Origin: Emydura subglobosa
Lineage: Eukaryota > Chordata > Testudines > Chelidae
Reading direction: 5' to 3'
NCBI GenBank assembly: GCA_007922225.1
Contig: ML679959.1
Location: 26,030,216-26,094,215 of the forward strand
DNA: 64,000 nt
The translations under genes and the position numbers were made by a program. The notes beneath the pieces were generated by a model, which was given only the letters and a program-made list of their open reading frames with translations, had not been told where the DNA came from and ran no database searches. Positions within the stretch are counted from its first letter, which is position 1. Every line of letters starts with the position of its first letter. Shown one piece after another: positions 1-12,436 of the stretch.

Positions 1-420
1 CCTGCTGTCCTGACCCCCCCAGGGAGCCCCCGTAGGGCGCCGGCCAGCTGTGGGGCGGGTGGGGGAAGGGGGAGGTCCCCCAGGCTGTTGAGGGGGCTGG
101 GGGGATGTACCCCTCCCCCCCCCGGGCTCTGCCCCGCCTTGCCCCTGTCGCTTTGCTGGGTGACGCCGGGCGTTTTGCACCGGCGGGCAGGTTTCTGCCC
201 CGGCAGCTGCACGGTCCCGTCCCCCCGCTGTCAGGCTGGTGGCCTGAGGCTGCCCCTGCCCCTGCATTGCCGGGGCGAGTGGAGGAGCTGCAGGGAGCTG
301 TCCAGGGAGCAGCTGCTGCGGGAGGGCCCTGAAGGGCCAGGGAGCAGTTGCTACTGGGGAGGCCTCGCTGTTCTCCCCCCCTTGGGATGGTGCTCGTGTC
401 CCTTGCGCTGAGCTGCAGAG
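1..420. promoter_or_regulatory. GC-rich, CpG-bearing segment, possible edge of the PDE6D promoter CpG island
   Basis: The first 420 bases are strongly G+C-rich with many C runs and scattered CpG, and the composition falls abruptly to AT-rich sequence after about 420. In mammals PDE6D shares a head-to-head promoter region with COPS7B, and PDE6D exon 1 is followed by a long intron. This position is therefore consistent with the downstream shore of that island. I found no reading frame matching PDE6D residues 1-17 here, so exon 1 should lie upstream of base 1. No TATA box or defined transcription-factor site is claimed. Confidence 0.35.
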
Positions 421-1724
421 GTTGGAGGAGGACAGTAAGAGCAGACTGGTGTGTGCATGCGGGCTAATTCCGCGAATACTGCACCCACTTCCTCCTCACA
501 GCTGTTTCCACTCTGTCACATCCCTTCTTCTCCAGCCACTGCATGTTCCAGCGAACTGCTGCCACTTTAGGACCTCCATCTGCTCCGCAAGGAAACGCCT
601 CATTTCAAAGTCCAGAAGCATGTACCTTGTTCCTTTTACTGACCAAAAAGCTCCTTACCTCTTGACTAACAGGTAGTGGGGTAGGGTATGTCTTGCTATT
701 TCTGGGCTGCCTGATGTACCTAGTTTCTAATATGGTACCTGGTGATCTTCTATCAGACTCTTAATAAAGGTCATCTTCAATTTGACTTTGTCTAACTAGG
801 AACTCAAGGTTGTGTATGTGAAAGAGACAGTAAATCTGGGCTAGAAGGAGAAGTGAGATCCTGGATTCCCTACCCACCCAGGATTTTAGTAAAGGGTGGA
901 AAGATTCCATCAAAAGGGGAGTGTATGTCTGTGAGTGAGAGAAAGGAGTAGGAGAAATAGGGTAAGTTTATTTTTAAAAAACTTTCATGTTTCAGTATAA
1001 TGAATGTAAAGTAGAAGGGTGTTGGGCTTGCCCCACCTTTAGGCACTAGGGGAAACCCTACTTATTGCTCAAATTGTAGAGAGCAAAAGTGGAAGAAACA
1101 TCTAATATGATACTGTAGTATTTTTGGACACTGCTTGCTTAGACTTTCACTGCATTGATATGTGTATAATCTCTACAGCTGTGGCATGATGTTCTGAGCT
1201 GCTATATATTGAATTTAGGCAAATCGCTACCCTCAGAGTGCAAGCAGATGTTTCTCCCTGTGGAACAATGGTATTTTTCCCTCCTCTTCTAAATAGTGAA
1301 TACTCCCCTTTCCCTCCCCCAATCAGGCGTTTAAAAAAAATTATTTCCAGAGAGCAGCATTGGAAGTTCTTCCTTGTATATGCAGCTCTGATGTTTCAGT
1401 TATCAAGAAGATTATTAGCAGAAGGCTGAGAAGTTCAGCTATTAGAGAAAACTAAACTTTTGACAAGTTCAAGTTAACAAGTTAGACTCTTCTGTATTTC
1501 CTACTAGCTGGAGACCTGAGACGTTTACAGGGCATAAACTCTATCCTTCAATTTTTATTCCATCCTTCAGCTTCTGCAGGCTAGGAAACTTAAGCAGCAG
1601 CTGTGTTTCAGTGACGTATGAAATAACCCCTGTGTATAGTTGATCAATTAAAATAGTAACAAGCTTTTTCATTTTTAGGGAGGGAAGATGCTATGCAACT
1701 GTGAGAGGGTGGGTGAGTTGGTGG

Positions 1725-1812
1725 GAGAGAAGTTGGTACAATAAAAGGCATTTCTTCACCCACCTTCTCTCTCTAATATCCTGGGACTGACACGGCTACA
1801 CTACCACTGCAT
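1725..1812 (+). repeat. Fragment of an interspersed repeat common in reptiles
   Basis: The segment contains the characteristic words ACAATAAAAGGCATTTC, CACCCACCTTCTCTCTCTAA and TATCCTGGGACTGACACGG. I recognise these as the end of a very abundant turtle interspersed repeat, but I cannot name the family with certainty. A second, more diverged fragment with GATAAAAGATATCCCCTCGC lies at 52628-52680. Confidence 0.5.
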
Positions 1813-4106
1813 ATGCAAATGTAAGATTGAATTGTCTGGCTCCAGTAGACCATGTAGGACTAATGTAATTAATATTAATGCAGATTATGGGCCAGCCTAG
1901 CAGCCTAATGATGATACTCAGCACTGTCATGTGGGAACAACACAAATTCAGTTTTCTGTTATTTGCTCCTTGGAAGTGACAGCGTCTTAGGGCTGAAACT
2001 TCTATAATGCTCCGAGGAGGGAATAGACAAAAAGCAAGTATCACATGGAGAGTGATCCCTTTGGCTGGTTAGAAAACAGGATTTAGGTACTTAAAGAAGC
2101 ACCATCTAGTCTTCATTTGCAAGGCTGCTGTCTGACATAATAGATCTTTAGGCCTAAGGAACAAGGAGAACCTTCTGCAAAGATTTCACAAATGGTACTT
2201 TTTATAAAAAGGGAGAGTTAAAGCAGTTCTTTTCATCATTAATTGGAGAACTGTCTTGACGAGTCATCAAGTAAATAAAAAATTCATGTGAATGAATAGA
2301 CATCCCAGAGGAAAACATTGAGGAATTGCATCCTTCACACAGGAAACTACTCATGCGCAGAATGTGGTAGTTTGTAGAGCAGCCAAATGCAACATTTGAT
2401 CAGCTCAAATTTAGGATTTTCTCTTTAAAAAGAGAGGTCACATTCTAGAAAACATTTTAAAGAAACAGCAAGTTGCTACTGACTCTGAAGCAATTTTGCT
2501 AATCTAGTTTCCTTAATAGGAGGAGAAAAAGTCCTGAAATGCTGTTAAGTTTGTATTCTAGGAGAGATGGCAACTATCGGTATGAAGAGGTGGTGTTCAA
2601 TTCCCTCAACTTAAAGGAACTTGAAAGAACTTATTTTCAAGCTATACTTGCTTTTGGCATGTGAAACTGGTGTGATGAGGCCTAAGACATGGATATTCTG
2701 GTTTTCTTATGAGTTTATGGGATAGAGAACTTGGTTGATACAGTAAGCAATAATTTAAAAAGCCTGCTTTAACTTACGTGGAACAGACATGTTAACTGAA
2801 AGTCTAGTTCACTATGGATAAAGTTTCCTCAGTCAGATTCTGTTTACCTGTGGTTCTTGAGAAAAGCCAAATGCAAGCTTTCCAACTGATCAGAACAGTA
2901 TTCTGTGGAAGTTAAACTGTTGTAGAAATTTATCCTGACTCCAGTGGCTGCGAGGCATGATTTCCTTCCTGTATGACAATAGTTCAAAAACATGCTGTGG
3001 GTAGAGTCCATAAAACTAAAGCCAGAATCATCTACTCCAGTCTCTTGCAGGCCTATATTTGCTATTCTGTTTGTTTCCAAATGGGTTTTTTTTGTTTTGT
3101 TTAAACTTTGAGTATTTAAGACTTTCAGGTAAATTGAGGATCGACATGGGTAATCTCACCTGTGTTTTAGGTATTTATATGGCACCAATCCACATTTTCT
3201 GGGTGCAACTTGTACAATTTGTGGGTTTGGTACCTAGTAAATTATGGAAAACCTGTAGCCAGCGAGCAGTTTGATAGCTTGTTATCTCTTGTAAATGAAA
3301 CTAGACTGATTAACAGCTTAGTCTGTTTATAAATTCTGTGAAGGCACTTCGCTGTAGCCAGCGATCCTGTTACACTTATAAAGAGCATCCTCAAGCTAGT
3401 CCTTGCTTTGGGAAAGCAGTTTAGTTGTCTTATGCTCAACAGGACATTAGTTCTGTAGGTAACTGAAGCTATACGCCTTTTTGCAATACTAGTCAAGACC
3501 CCATTTCTGCAAGTATGAAACTACTTATGCATTCATTGACTCACATGCATAAAGTTAAGCTTGTGCTTAAGTATTTGCAGGATAAGTGCCTAATATATCT
3601 TATCGAGAAGCTACAGGACAGACTCTGAAGGCACTAGGATTTCTGGACAGTAAAGAGCCTTATAGGCCTACTTGAGTGTCCCCTTCATGTGTGTCTGAAC
3701 CTCATTTACCTTTGTCACAGAATATCCTTCAATATTTGCTCTGCCATCTTACCTTTGGAAGTACTTTAAAGACATTTAAATTAATGTATATTTAGCAATC
3801 TTTGCCATACAAGAGCAGAGAACTAAAGGAAAACTCAGTTTTCTGTGACTTATGTCCTGGTGATTGAACAGTTTCTCTAAATTGGCTTTTATCAAATCCC
3901 TTGGTAATTTGGAATCTCTCTATTAGGTTCCCTCTACATCTCTTCTTCTCCCTCCTAATGTAAAATACCCAAGTAATAAATGACATGGGACACCTAAGAA
4001 CAAGTTGATTATAGCCAAATTTTTGTTTATCCTTCCGTTTACTGGCAGCATCTGTACTGTTAATCAGATAGCTCAACCACCGCAATCCATGACCAAACAT
4101 ATGTTC

Positions 4107-4590
4107 GACTCTTAAGGCAGCATTTCCCAAATGGTGGATCTCAGCCCCCTAGTGGGTCCCACTTTCCCCAGAGGTGCTATCCAGCTTCTGCCTATACTCT
4201 TACTTCCTCTGGGCAGCAGCAGCAAAGGGGAAGAGCCTCTGGGGCACATGCGGAATAGGGATAGGCTGCTGACTATAGGCCCTCTGGCTTTGCTGCTTCT
4301 TTCTTTGCATTTCTACTGCTGCCCAAGGGAAGAGCAACCAGGATCCAGGTGGCCCCAGTAGCAACACAGAGGAAGTGGCGGGAGCCAGAAAGCAGTCAGC
4401 CAGCAATCTTGTAGAGATTGTGGCCTGGCCCTGGAGAGACTGGGGCTGGCTGAGGCTGTAGGAGGGGGCAGGGTTGGTAAGCAAGAGCAAGGGGTCTTGG
4501 GGAAGCAGAGGTAATGGTTGGTCCTTCCTCACCCCCCAAAAAGAGAGATAAAATATAGTCAGTGGGTCGCCTTAGTAAAGAGTACAGTAA
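4107..4590. mobile_element. Possible non-autonomous hAT-like DNA transposon remnant
   Basis: The left edge reads GCATTTCCCAAATGGTGGAT followed shortly by CTAGTGGGTCCCAC. Near the right edge is CAGTGGGTCGCCTTAG. These resemble the terminal and subterminal 'TTCCCAAACTGTGGGTCGC' style of hAT non-autonomous elements. No transposase is present and I could not define a target-site duplication. The interior is G/A-rich and has no coding signal. The call rests on end similarity alone. Confidence 0.35.
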
Positions 4591-5149
4591 CCATTGTCTT
4601 AAGGGACCACAGTTCATCTTCTTAGGAGCTGCTCTTAGTAATGTCTTAATCCAAAATAGTAAAAAAACAAAAACAAAAAACACCAAACCTCCCCCCCCCT
4701 TTGTTTTATAGCTTAGTCAAGGTTCCTAAATGTAACTATCCAAGACAATAGCAAGCAAATATAGCTAAAGATACTCTAAACCTTACTTTGTCTTACTTTT
4801 TATTTACTTGTGCTAGCTGCAACACAGTTATCAGGGTTGGGTAAAGTTATGTATGTAGGCTTGCATTTGAGGCTGTTCAGTTACGTCGTCAATGTGTAGA
4901 CAGAGTCCACAGGACTTATGGAACAAATACTTGTTGAATTTACAAGTGACAATAGTATTGGTTCTGAATCAGTTAAGGTGTTGTAGTGAAATTAATCTTT
5001 ATGTGGGCAGTGTAAGGACATAACTAGGGGGACTGCACATTTCATAGCTTCTGTAGGCATAGCTCATTGTGCGTACACACTAGTGGCTGTGTGTATTTCT
5101 CTATCCCCCTGCTGACCCCCAAGCTCTAACAGAGCTCCACTGTCCCATC

Positions 5150-5455
5150 CTCTTTCAAGGACTTCCTGCAGTCCCCATACTTCTTCCCTCGTGCAAGGGC
5201 TTTGCATGCCCCCCATCTCATTCTTCCCTCCACCACCTGCTTGGAGGCTATATGTCCCCTGTTCTCTCCTACATACCAGGGGCTGTGTGCTCCCTTGTCC
5301 CCGTTCTATCTTCTTGGGCCCCAATTTTCCCCATGCTCTGAGCTCAGTGTACTTCCATTCCCAATATCAGGACCTCCCCATTCTTCCTTCCCCACATCAG
5401 GGGCTCTGTGCCCCCTATGTCATTGTTCCCTATTCTCTCCCCGTCAGGTGGAATG
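5150..5455. repeat. Degenerate pyrimidine-rich tandem repeat
   Basis: The C/T-rich tract repeats a diverged motif around AGGGGCTGTGTGCTCCC (near 5278) and AGGGGCTCTGTGCCCCC (near 5399). A weaker match is AAGGGCTTTGCATGCCCCCC near 5196. The copies are separated by TTCTTCCCTC-type spacers. The spacing is irregular, suggesting an old minisatellite. The long open frames across it are a by-product of its composition. Confidence 0.4.
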
Positions 5456-6224
5456 GAGGCACGCTGATCCTATGCCTACCATTATTATTTCTTCTCTTTT
5501 GGAGAAGAGTCATTAAGGGCATCAACTTGTTCAACTGTATTAGGAGGATGGGCAGAGCAAAAGTACTATTATGCTGAATGGTATTAATGGTTTCTTTGAT
5601 TTCTAGACAGACTTCTTTTTCGCCCCTTCTGGTTTTCAAATTTTCACCAAAGTCAATAGGGATCTGTCCACTGGGGCCTAGAACATTTCCTGAAGTTTAG
5701 AATTGATCTCATGCAGCATTCAAAAGTTATTTATTACATCCAAACATAGAAATGCTGGCTAGTTGAATGTCTGACAATGGACCATAAGTCTTTCACTGTG
5801 TTTGCTTGTCTTTATATGCTTGGGTTTTGTAAGTGGAGATAAGTGACAGCGCAGCAGCCTTAACTGATTTTGAAAGAAATTGTGGTTTAGAATTTCCCAG
5901 TGGTGTGGTTTTTTTAAAAACAGACAGACACACTGAGCAGATTAATGGAGACAATTTCTAAAAATTGAAAGAGATGGATCACTAGATAAAAGGAAAGGGG
6001 GAAGGTGTTCTGGCTGACCTAATTGTGGCTTCTGTGGTGCTCTGCCCCATTAAATGCATCCCAACAAGATAAGCACATTCCTAAATAGCCAAAGCTGTGC
6101 TGCACGTACCACTTACTTTACTACATACATAGATTTAAAAGGGCTAAATGCCTGCCTCACAGCCTAGTTACAGAACTTCTGTTGTATTTATTCTGTCTGG
6201 CATTTTTTGGACAGTAGTGCTGCT

Positions 6225-6410
6225 TTTGCACTTATATATCACTTGGTCATCTGTAAGGCTCAAAGTACCTTACCAAGGAGAGCAAGTTATACTCATTGTA
6301 CAGTTTGCTTAACTAAATGCAGAAGACCAAATCCTGCCCCATTGAAGTCAGTGGCAAAACTCTTAGAGATTTCAAAGAGGCCAGGTTTTGACCCAGAAAT
6401 TTTAGTCAAT
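6225..6410. repeat. Old interspersed repeat fragment (MIR/CORE-SINE-like)
   Basis: The words AAGGCTCAAAGTACCTTACC, CAAATCCTGCCCCATTGAAG and GTCAGTGGCAAAACTC resemble a motif family repeated widely in reptile DNA. No ends or target-site duplication can be defined, so the limits are approximate. Confidence 0.3.
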
Positions 6411-6749
6411 TTATACAAGCACTATGATGGATAAGATACAAAAATCTACCACTTCATACCAGTCATCTAGTTCCAGCTCTGCCAAAAGTTTCTTGTGCAC
6501 TGTTTGTCAGTAATCTGTTACTCAACTCACACAGAAAACACATTTTGCACATTTATAGGTCAAGGAGCATATTGGTGAAGAATGCAGGAACAGCAGTTTT
6601 GTCAGATTCTAGGGTGTCCTTTCATTTTTTAAAGTTAGCCCTGGCTAGTTCAGAGGAAACAGTGCCCCCTGCCCAAAAAAGTGTTATGGTCATAATGTGT
6701 CCACATAATGTCATAGTGTCCACAAAATAGCAATTCTTTTAACTTTTAC

Positions 6750-7905
6750 TAATTTAGTCTTCATCCAGAGCATGAACGTGAAGTAATTCCTCTTCAAACT
6801 TCCTTTTATCAACCCCAAGCCTTTGATATACTATGACAGTTTGGCTCAAATCACATTCAAATAGATTTGAAAGCAATGAGAGGAAGGGCTTCAGATCACT
6901 CAGAGAAGAGAAGCGGTTCTCAAAACGCTCTGCCAGTGTAGACCGCACTTCCATGTGAACTGATGGATCATATTCTTCATTTCCTTGATCAGAGCATATG
7001 TCCATCAAATAAAACATCTGAAGATTCGATAAAGCATTGTTTCACTAATTCGCCATTTGAGAATGTCTTTCCATTTTTTTGCAAGTAAAGCAATACAAAA
7101 ACTAGCCAAAGTCACTGCGTCACTCATTTAATGCTCATCTAAGTACCTGCTTCTGTGTTTTCATGGTTTCCTTCAGATTTGAAAGTTGTCAAGCACATTG
7201 GAAAATTGGAAAATACTGGAAAATTCGCTACATGAGAGAAATGGCATGTTTCATAATGTCTCTGAACATTGTACTTTTTGGGAACTGATATCACCTCGTT
7301 GCAAATTAAGCAAAATGGCTTCCCTTTCTGTTCAACAACAAAATAAGCCAGCCCCCAGCTCTCTTTTACCGTTCTGCCCTCATAATCTATTTTCCTTTTT
7401 TTGGCTACATTTTCCTCTGTACCTTTTGATCTTGTACTTGATTCTCCTCCGTCTCTATCACACCACTTAAACACAAAGCGATCCATGATAAAGTTCAGGG
7501 CAGATTACTAGCAAAAATAATATAGGTAAGCACAACCATGCACAACCACCGGCAGTAGCACACTGCCATGCTTAGTAGACTGAAGCTGGAAGCGTGGCTC
7601 ATGCAGTGTTGCCATATTAAAAAATAAATACGGTATGTGTGAATTGAATTAAATTAAGGAATTTAGTTAAATCAATCAATTCAGTAGATTATGTAATTAA
7701 TATTAATTACAAAATTACTTAATTACAATAACAAAAATTACAAAAATCCTTAATTGCTAAAAAATAGAACAAATTGTCAAATCATTGCACTTCTTGTATG
7801 ATTCTTTCATGCGTGTGAGCAACTTTTAACAAAATGTCTCATGGGCCGCACTCAGAAGCCTGATGGGCCGCATGTGGCCCTTGAGCCGAAGGTTGCCTAC
7901 CACTG
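6750..7905 (-). mobile_element. Internally deleted hAT-type DNA transposon (Charlie/ZBED-like), 3' end not found
   Basis: Read on the minus strand, the element begins at about 7905 with CAGTGGTAGGCAACCTTCGG, a typical hAT terminal inverted repeat. The subterminal sequence is rich in GGCCGCATG- and GGCCC-type words. An AT-rich 5' untranslated part follows (7610-7830), then a broken transposase. The opposite terminal repeat was not found near 6600-6750, so that end is probably lost or too diverged. hAT elements move by cut-and-paste with 8-bp target duplications; none could be verified here because only one end is clear. Confidence 0.7.
6754..7486 (-). pseudogene. hAT transposase remnant with BED zinc finger (GTF2IRD2/ZBED-like)
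   Basis: The minus-strand frame 7486-7139 begins MDRFVFKWCDRDGG and carries a BED-type zinc finger. Its likely metal ligands are C59 and C62 (in KPFCLICNEV) and H77 and H82 (in RHYETCH), preceded by the basic AKKRKIDYEGR stretch. The frame then breaks. Similarity resumes at about 7125-7030 with a stretch reading ASFCIALLAKNGKTFSNGEL, shifts frame again, and continues at 7017-6754 with RFENRFSSLSDLKPFLSLLS. These pieces resemble the N-terminal and following helical parts of GTF2IRD2/ZBED-family hAT-derived proteins. Most of the catalytic RNase-H-like domain is absent. The length is about a third of a full transposase, and at least two frame breaks make it non-functional. It is unlikely to be a domesticated gene. 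Confidence 0.75.
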
Positions 7906-9867
7906 GTTTAAGGTGTTCTTGACACAGCCTCATGTCAGGCTGACATTTTCTCAACCAACAGGGGATAATGCAGCTTCTCCTAGAACCTATCAACACTACT
8001 TCTGGCTCACCTGGAGGAGGGCTTTCCTCCAAGAAATGAGCTTGTTGCCTCTAAAGTTCTGGTCAAATATGCACTTTTGCTCCTGGATTAGAAGAATTGT
8101 GGTTCCCTGTAGGACAGCTCAGTGTGCTCCCATTAAATCTCTAAATTGGTGGTCATGTGGTTTTTCATAGTTACCAAGGTTTCTTAAAAAAAAATCTAAG
8201 TGCTCATTTCTTGTTGTTGCTTATTCCCCGCATGAAGGTATAATCGTCTGTGGGGACAGTCATTTCCCCAGCAGCCAGTTGTGATATCATAAACAGGATT
8301 CTGACACCATGTGTGGGGACTAGCAGTAGGCTCAGTGAACTCTTAGGAGCCAAAGACCTGGTTCTCCCACAACTCCCTCATAGCATTCCTATATTTTTAG
8401 CTTTTTTTGCTATCTGCAAGTTGTGGCCTTTTGAAGTTTGAGTTTCCTTCTTCTAGAGGACAGATTTCCTTTCAAATTTCAAAAAAGGACAATCTCTGAC
8501 TCCAGTTTATGCTAACTACAAAAGCAGCCCCAGCTGTAGTGTACTATCCTCATTTGACACATGCTAATAGTTAATTACACTGCTAATTCAAGGGAGGAAA
8601 TAGTCATTTAACATCTCCAGAATGGAATGACTTTATCTGCTTTCCTTCTCCTGTGCAGACTTTTTCTAATTCATTAGGCACTTTTGAATTGAGCTCTGTT
8701 GCACTATTTTAATGACTTTAAACTCAGCTTTGTAGGGAAAAAACCCCCACTAAACCTTGATTTGTTTTCTGAGAAGTGAAAAAGGAACTAGCTCACAATT
8801 ACTGAGAGCGTATATCAGTCTCCTTATATGATTCTTTAGCTATAATACTAGTTTTTAAACATTCAGGCAAGGAAATGCAAATCTCATTGTACAAGGCTAG
8901 GCTAGGGCTGTAGCATTAGTCCACAAAATAAAACAAAAAACCCAAAGGAAAATTGTAGCCCCATCTCCTTAAGGCCCTGGCCTGTTTCTCAGGGAAGAGA
9001 TTCAAGCATCCCAGTTATTGCAGCAAGTCCCCTGGCTGGTTGGGTCCTTTCAGTCTTTACCATAAACAAAGGAAAACCAAGGAATTAAATAGTCTTATCT
9101 GCAGTCCTAGGTGCAGTCCTTTAGTAGGCAAGTAGTCCAGTTCTCCTGGCAGACACCCAGCCCCATTCCACCCTCATTCCTTTCTAAGAGAGCTCTTATC
9201 AACTTCCTCTTCCTCTTTGAATTACCCACCTGCCTGAGGCCAGGTGAAATTTTCTCCTACTAAGTGGAAAGTAATTGCTTGGCTTCCCTTCCAGGGAATT
9301 AATCCCTGATTTCCCTGATGAAATGTGGGGTGTTCACCTCCCACCATTATTGCACACATAGGATCCAATTTTACCTTTGGTACAAGTAATACATTGAATG
9401 AGTCAGGAATCTTAATGGAAAAAATAGTATGTGATCACATAATTAAGGATAGTACCATAACACGTGCAAAAGGGGGCTGAATTGTTTGCATCACGCCTTC
9501 ATTCTGGCATTTCCTAACTTGAGTGCTTGACTTTACAATCATAATGCCTTTTTAGCATAGGTTTTTAAAAGTGTTTTTATTATTTTGTTGGCTCAGATAG
9601 TATTTTAATTCATTTTAGTGGAATTTCATACTGTATACTACATTACTATCTATCATATAAAACTTCAGCCAGATAAGAGAATTTTACAGAAGGTTACAGG
9701 CATGTGAAAGGAAGGAGTTGTAATGTAAACATTAATACAACCTTAGCTTTGAATACCCTTTTTGCATTTCAGCTTTTCAGAGCTCGAGGCTTACTTATTT
9801 TGGCCTGAAAGCCAGTGAGTCCCAAGGCTCAGTTTTTGAGTTTTAATTCCTAATAGGTGGTATTCAT

Positions 9868-9980
9868 TTGGGCCCTGACTCTGCAATGATCTCATCACAG
9901 GCAGATCCCATTAAAATCAACAGGGCTTCATATATGTGCATGGCTCCACCTGTACAGAGCTCACTGGGGCCTTAGCTGTT
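9868..9980. repeat. Short interspersed repeat fragment
   Basis: The sequence has the pattern GGGCCCTGACTCTGCAATGA, GCAGATCCCATTAAAATCAA and GAGCTCACTGGGGCC. This matches a recurrent reptile motif in which the two flanks (CCTGAnnCTGCAATGA and GAGCTCA) are partly complementary. The class is uncertain. Confidence 0.35.
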
Positions 9981-10449
9981 AATACATAACATCAGGCAGG
10001 AACCCAGTGCAAATCCTTGTTGCCATATTCCAAAGCAGTCAACCTGAACATTAGAGTTATTTACAATTTCAGTGTTTGGCTGAAGCTGTTTCCTCAATTA
10101 CTTACTTACTTTCCTTAATTACTTACTCTTCCTTATCTATAACAGACTCAGTAACATCTTTTTGTGATTAACGTGTAAAGATATTAATACACAGCTGCAA
10201 ATGTAGGGGGTTCTTTCTTGTACTTTAACACTTTACTTCTAAAGTACAATAAATATAAAATGGATCTCTTGACCTTTGAATTCTCTTGTTGTTCCCTTCT
10301 CCTCTATGTGCATTATCTCCTTTTTCACCCTCACTGTTCTCTGGTTCATATGCACTGCTAATTCCTTCATGCAATTGCCTGTCAAATCACTCCCTAGTGC
10401 TTTGCCAAATCTGCCTTTATTTCCCATTTAGACCTCAGACACCAAGGCT

Positions 10450-10722
10450 GTATTTACCTTACAGGCCCTATAGCGACATGTGGTGCCATAGCTATGCCAC
10501 TGGAAGCTCATAGATGCAGACTACAATGATGGAAGGAGTTTTTCTGTAGCTGTAAGAGCTCCACTTGGTGGAGCTAGATCAACTGAAGCATTCTTCCCTC
10601 AATATAGCTGTGTCTACATGGGGGTTAGGTCAGCATAGCTATGGTTCTCATAGGTGTGCATTTTTCACACCGCTGAGTGCTATAACTATGTCAACCTAAG
10701 TTTTAAGTGTAGACCAGGCCCT
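10450..10722. mobile_element. Foldback MITE, partial (ends in AAGTGTAGACCAGGCCC)
   Basis: The right end TTTTAAGTGTAGACCAGGCC is a signature of an abundant turtle non-autonomous DNA element. An internal palindrome is visible: GGTTAGGTCAGCATAGCTAT at about 10623 pairs with ATAACTATGTCAACCTAAG at about 10682, around the near-symmetric centre TGTGCATTTTTCACAC. The matching left terminus (expected GGGCCTGGTCTACACT) is not seen, so the element is truncated or badly diverged on the left. It has no coding capacity. Confidence 0.55.
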
Positions 10723-12266
10723 TGAACTCTTCTTCTTCACCTCCCTAGAGATTGAGAATTGAATCAGTCCTTTATATTGTAGCGTGGAGCCCTGTCACTC
10801 GGCTACCCTATTGCTTTAATGTTAAGCAATTTATTTGTCTCTCATTTTCCAGCAGCTGATTTTATTTTCTGTTTTTTTCTAATACCGCAGATACCGGAGT
10901 GCCTTTTATTTCTTGTTTGTGTAGCAGGATCGTATAATGCCAGTAAAATTGCTCATAGCTCTGAGAATTAGCTAATTGTGCCATGTCAGGAGAGGAAGCA
11001 TAAGAAAATGTCATGTTTTTTGTAGATCCCACAAAAGTAACAGTGCTTTCAGAGCCTTAGGGAACATTCCCAGTATTCTAGCTACTTTAAAAAAGAGGTT
11101 CAAATCTGGAGCCTAATATTCTGGATATTGTCACACTGAGAACCTCAAACTCTAAATTGTGGAGTGGCCCTTTCGGTTAAGGGGGCCTCCACCTAAGCAT
11201 ACACTATTGTATCCTTAGTGAGAAGGACTCTAAGTAGTTGGTGGCACTCTTCATGAAGAATAGGCATCTGAGTAGTAAATGTAGTAGTTGAAATGAAGAT
11301 GCTATTGGCCTGCATGTTTAGTCACAATGATTCTGTCTGTTACGATTGTTATCTGCATGTCTGAGGTACGCGTATCCCTCATACACACCTGCTTTAACTT
11401 TAAGAGATGCTCAGCATCCACAGTTGCAGTGAAAATCAGGCCAATGCTGTCTGTGTGGATAGTGCATCAGAAGAATAATTTATAATGCCAAAAAAAGGGT
11501 AGTTTGTTTCCCTGTTGTGCTGCATCAGCAAGCATATGATTGTGTTTGTCAATGTAGATTTGATGAAAGTGCTTGCCTTAGCAGTTTCTCTGGCTGGTTT
11601 GAGTTTTTATTTTTATTAAATGCACAGTGTTACTGTCAGGGCTAAGTACTTTTACTGTAAAATCTCAATAAGATTAAATCCACTTGTGACTCTTTAATTA
11701 TGTTTCAAGGATACTGGGTTCCATTCTCCAGAATCTTCTGCATTCTCTAGACTTGTTCCTGTTCACAGAATAACATATCTGATTGTAGTAAACTGTCTTT
11801 AGCAAAACCAAGTGTCTGCTGGCCTGGCAACCATTGGTTACAAATATATTAGAGTAGATATTCTAATCATTGCTGTAGTCTTGAAAAAGACAATAGAGCT
11901 TTGCTTGGCCAATATGATTTCTTTTGTGCAGTAGTTAGATTTCACTCCTGTTACAAACAAAAGTCCTTATGGACTAATTAACAACTGTATGCAGTAGCAA
12001 CACCCTTTCCTTGATGGCTGCAGCTGGCATTTGCTGCGAAGGCAGCTGAGATCCTGAGTTCTGAATGAGTACTTTTCAGCATTTCATTTCAATCCGTAAC
12101 TTGTTCACATTGCTTACTGTAGAAAACACACACACAACATACGCCTGGAAAAATGTGGCTTTGATCATTTGGCATGCTTTACCAGCTTGCATGTACAGTT
12201 GCAATCCTGCCATTGGTGTGTATTCCTGGACTGCATGCCAGGCTAGAAAACTGGATTGGGAGACAT

Positions 12267-12436
12267 GGGTTGTCTACACTAGGGATTTTTGCACAAATGT
12301 AACTACACTGCAGCTGAGCTCCAGTGTAGATGTTCTGCACTGATGTAAAGGGGGGCTTGCATTGATGCATTTTACCCAAATTTCAAATCATCAGTAGCTA
12401 AATCAGTGCAAAAATCCCTAATATAGATAGCCCTTA
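12267..12436. mobile_element. Short foldback MITE with 28-bp imperfect terminal inverted repeats
   Basis: The left end GGTTGTCTACACTAGGGATT continues as TTTGCAC. It is mirrored at the right end, which on the minus strand reads GGGCTATCTATATTAGGGAT and then TTTTGCAC. The arms differ at only a few positions and enclose about 110 bp of non-coding sequence. This structure is that of a small non-autonomous DNA transposon. The target-site duplication cannot be settled by eye. Confidence 0.65.

Noticed and set aside
1..420. PDE6D exon 1 in the GC-rich start
   Set aside because: No frame encodes anything like the conserved N-terminus ending in GFKL followed by a phase-2 donor.
6207..6434. Short plus-strand frame near 6.2 kb
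   Set aside because: It lies over an old repeat fragment and has no protein similarity.
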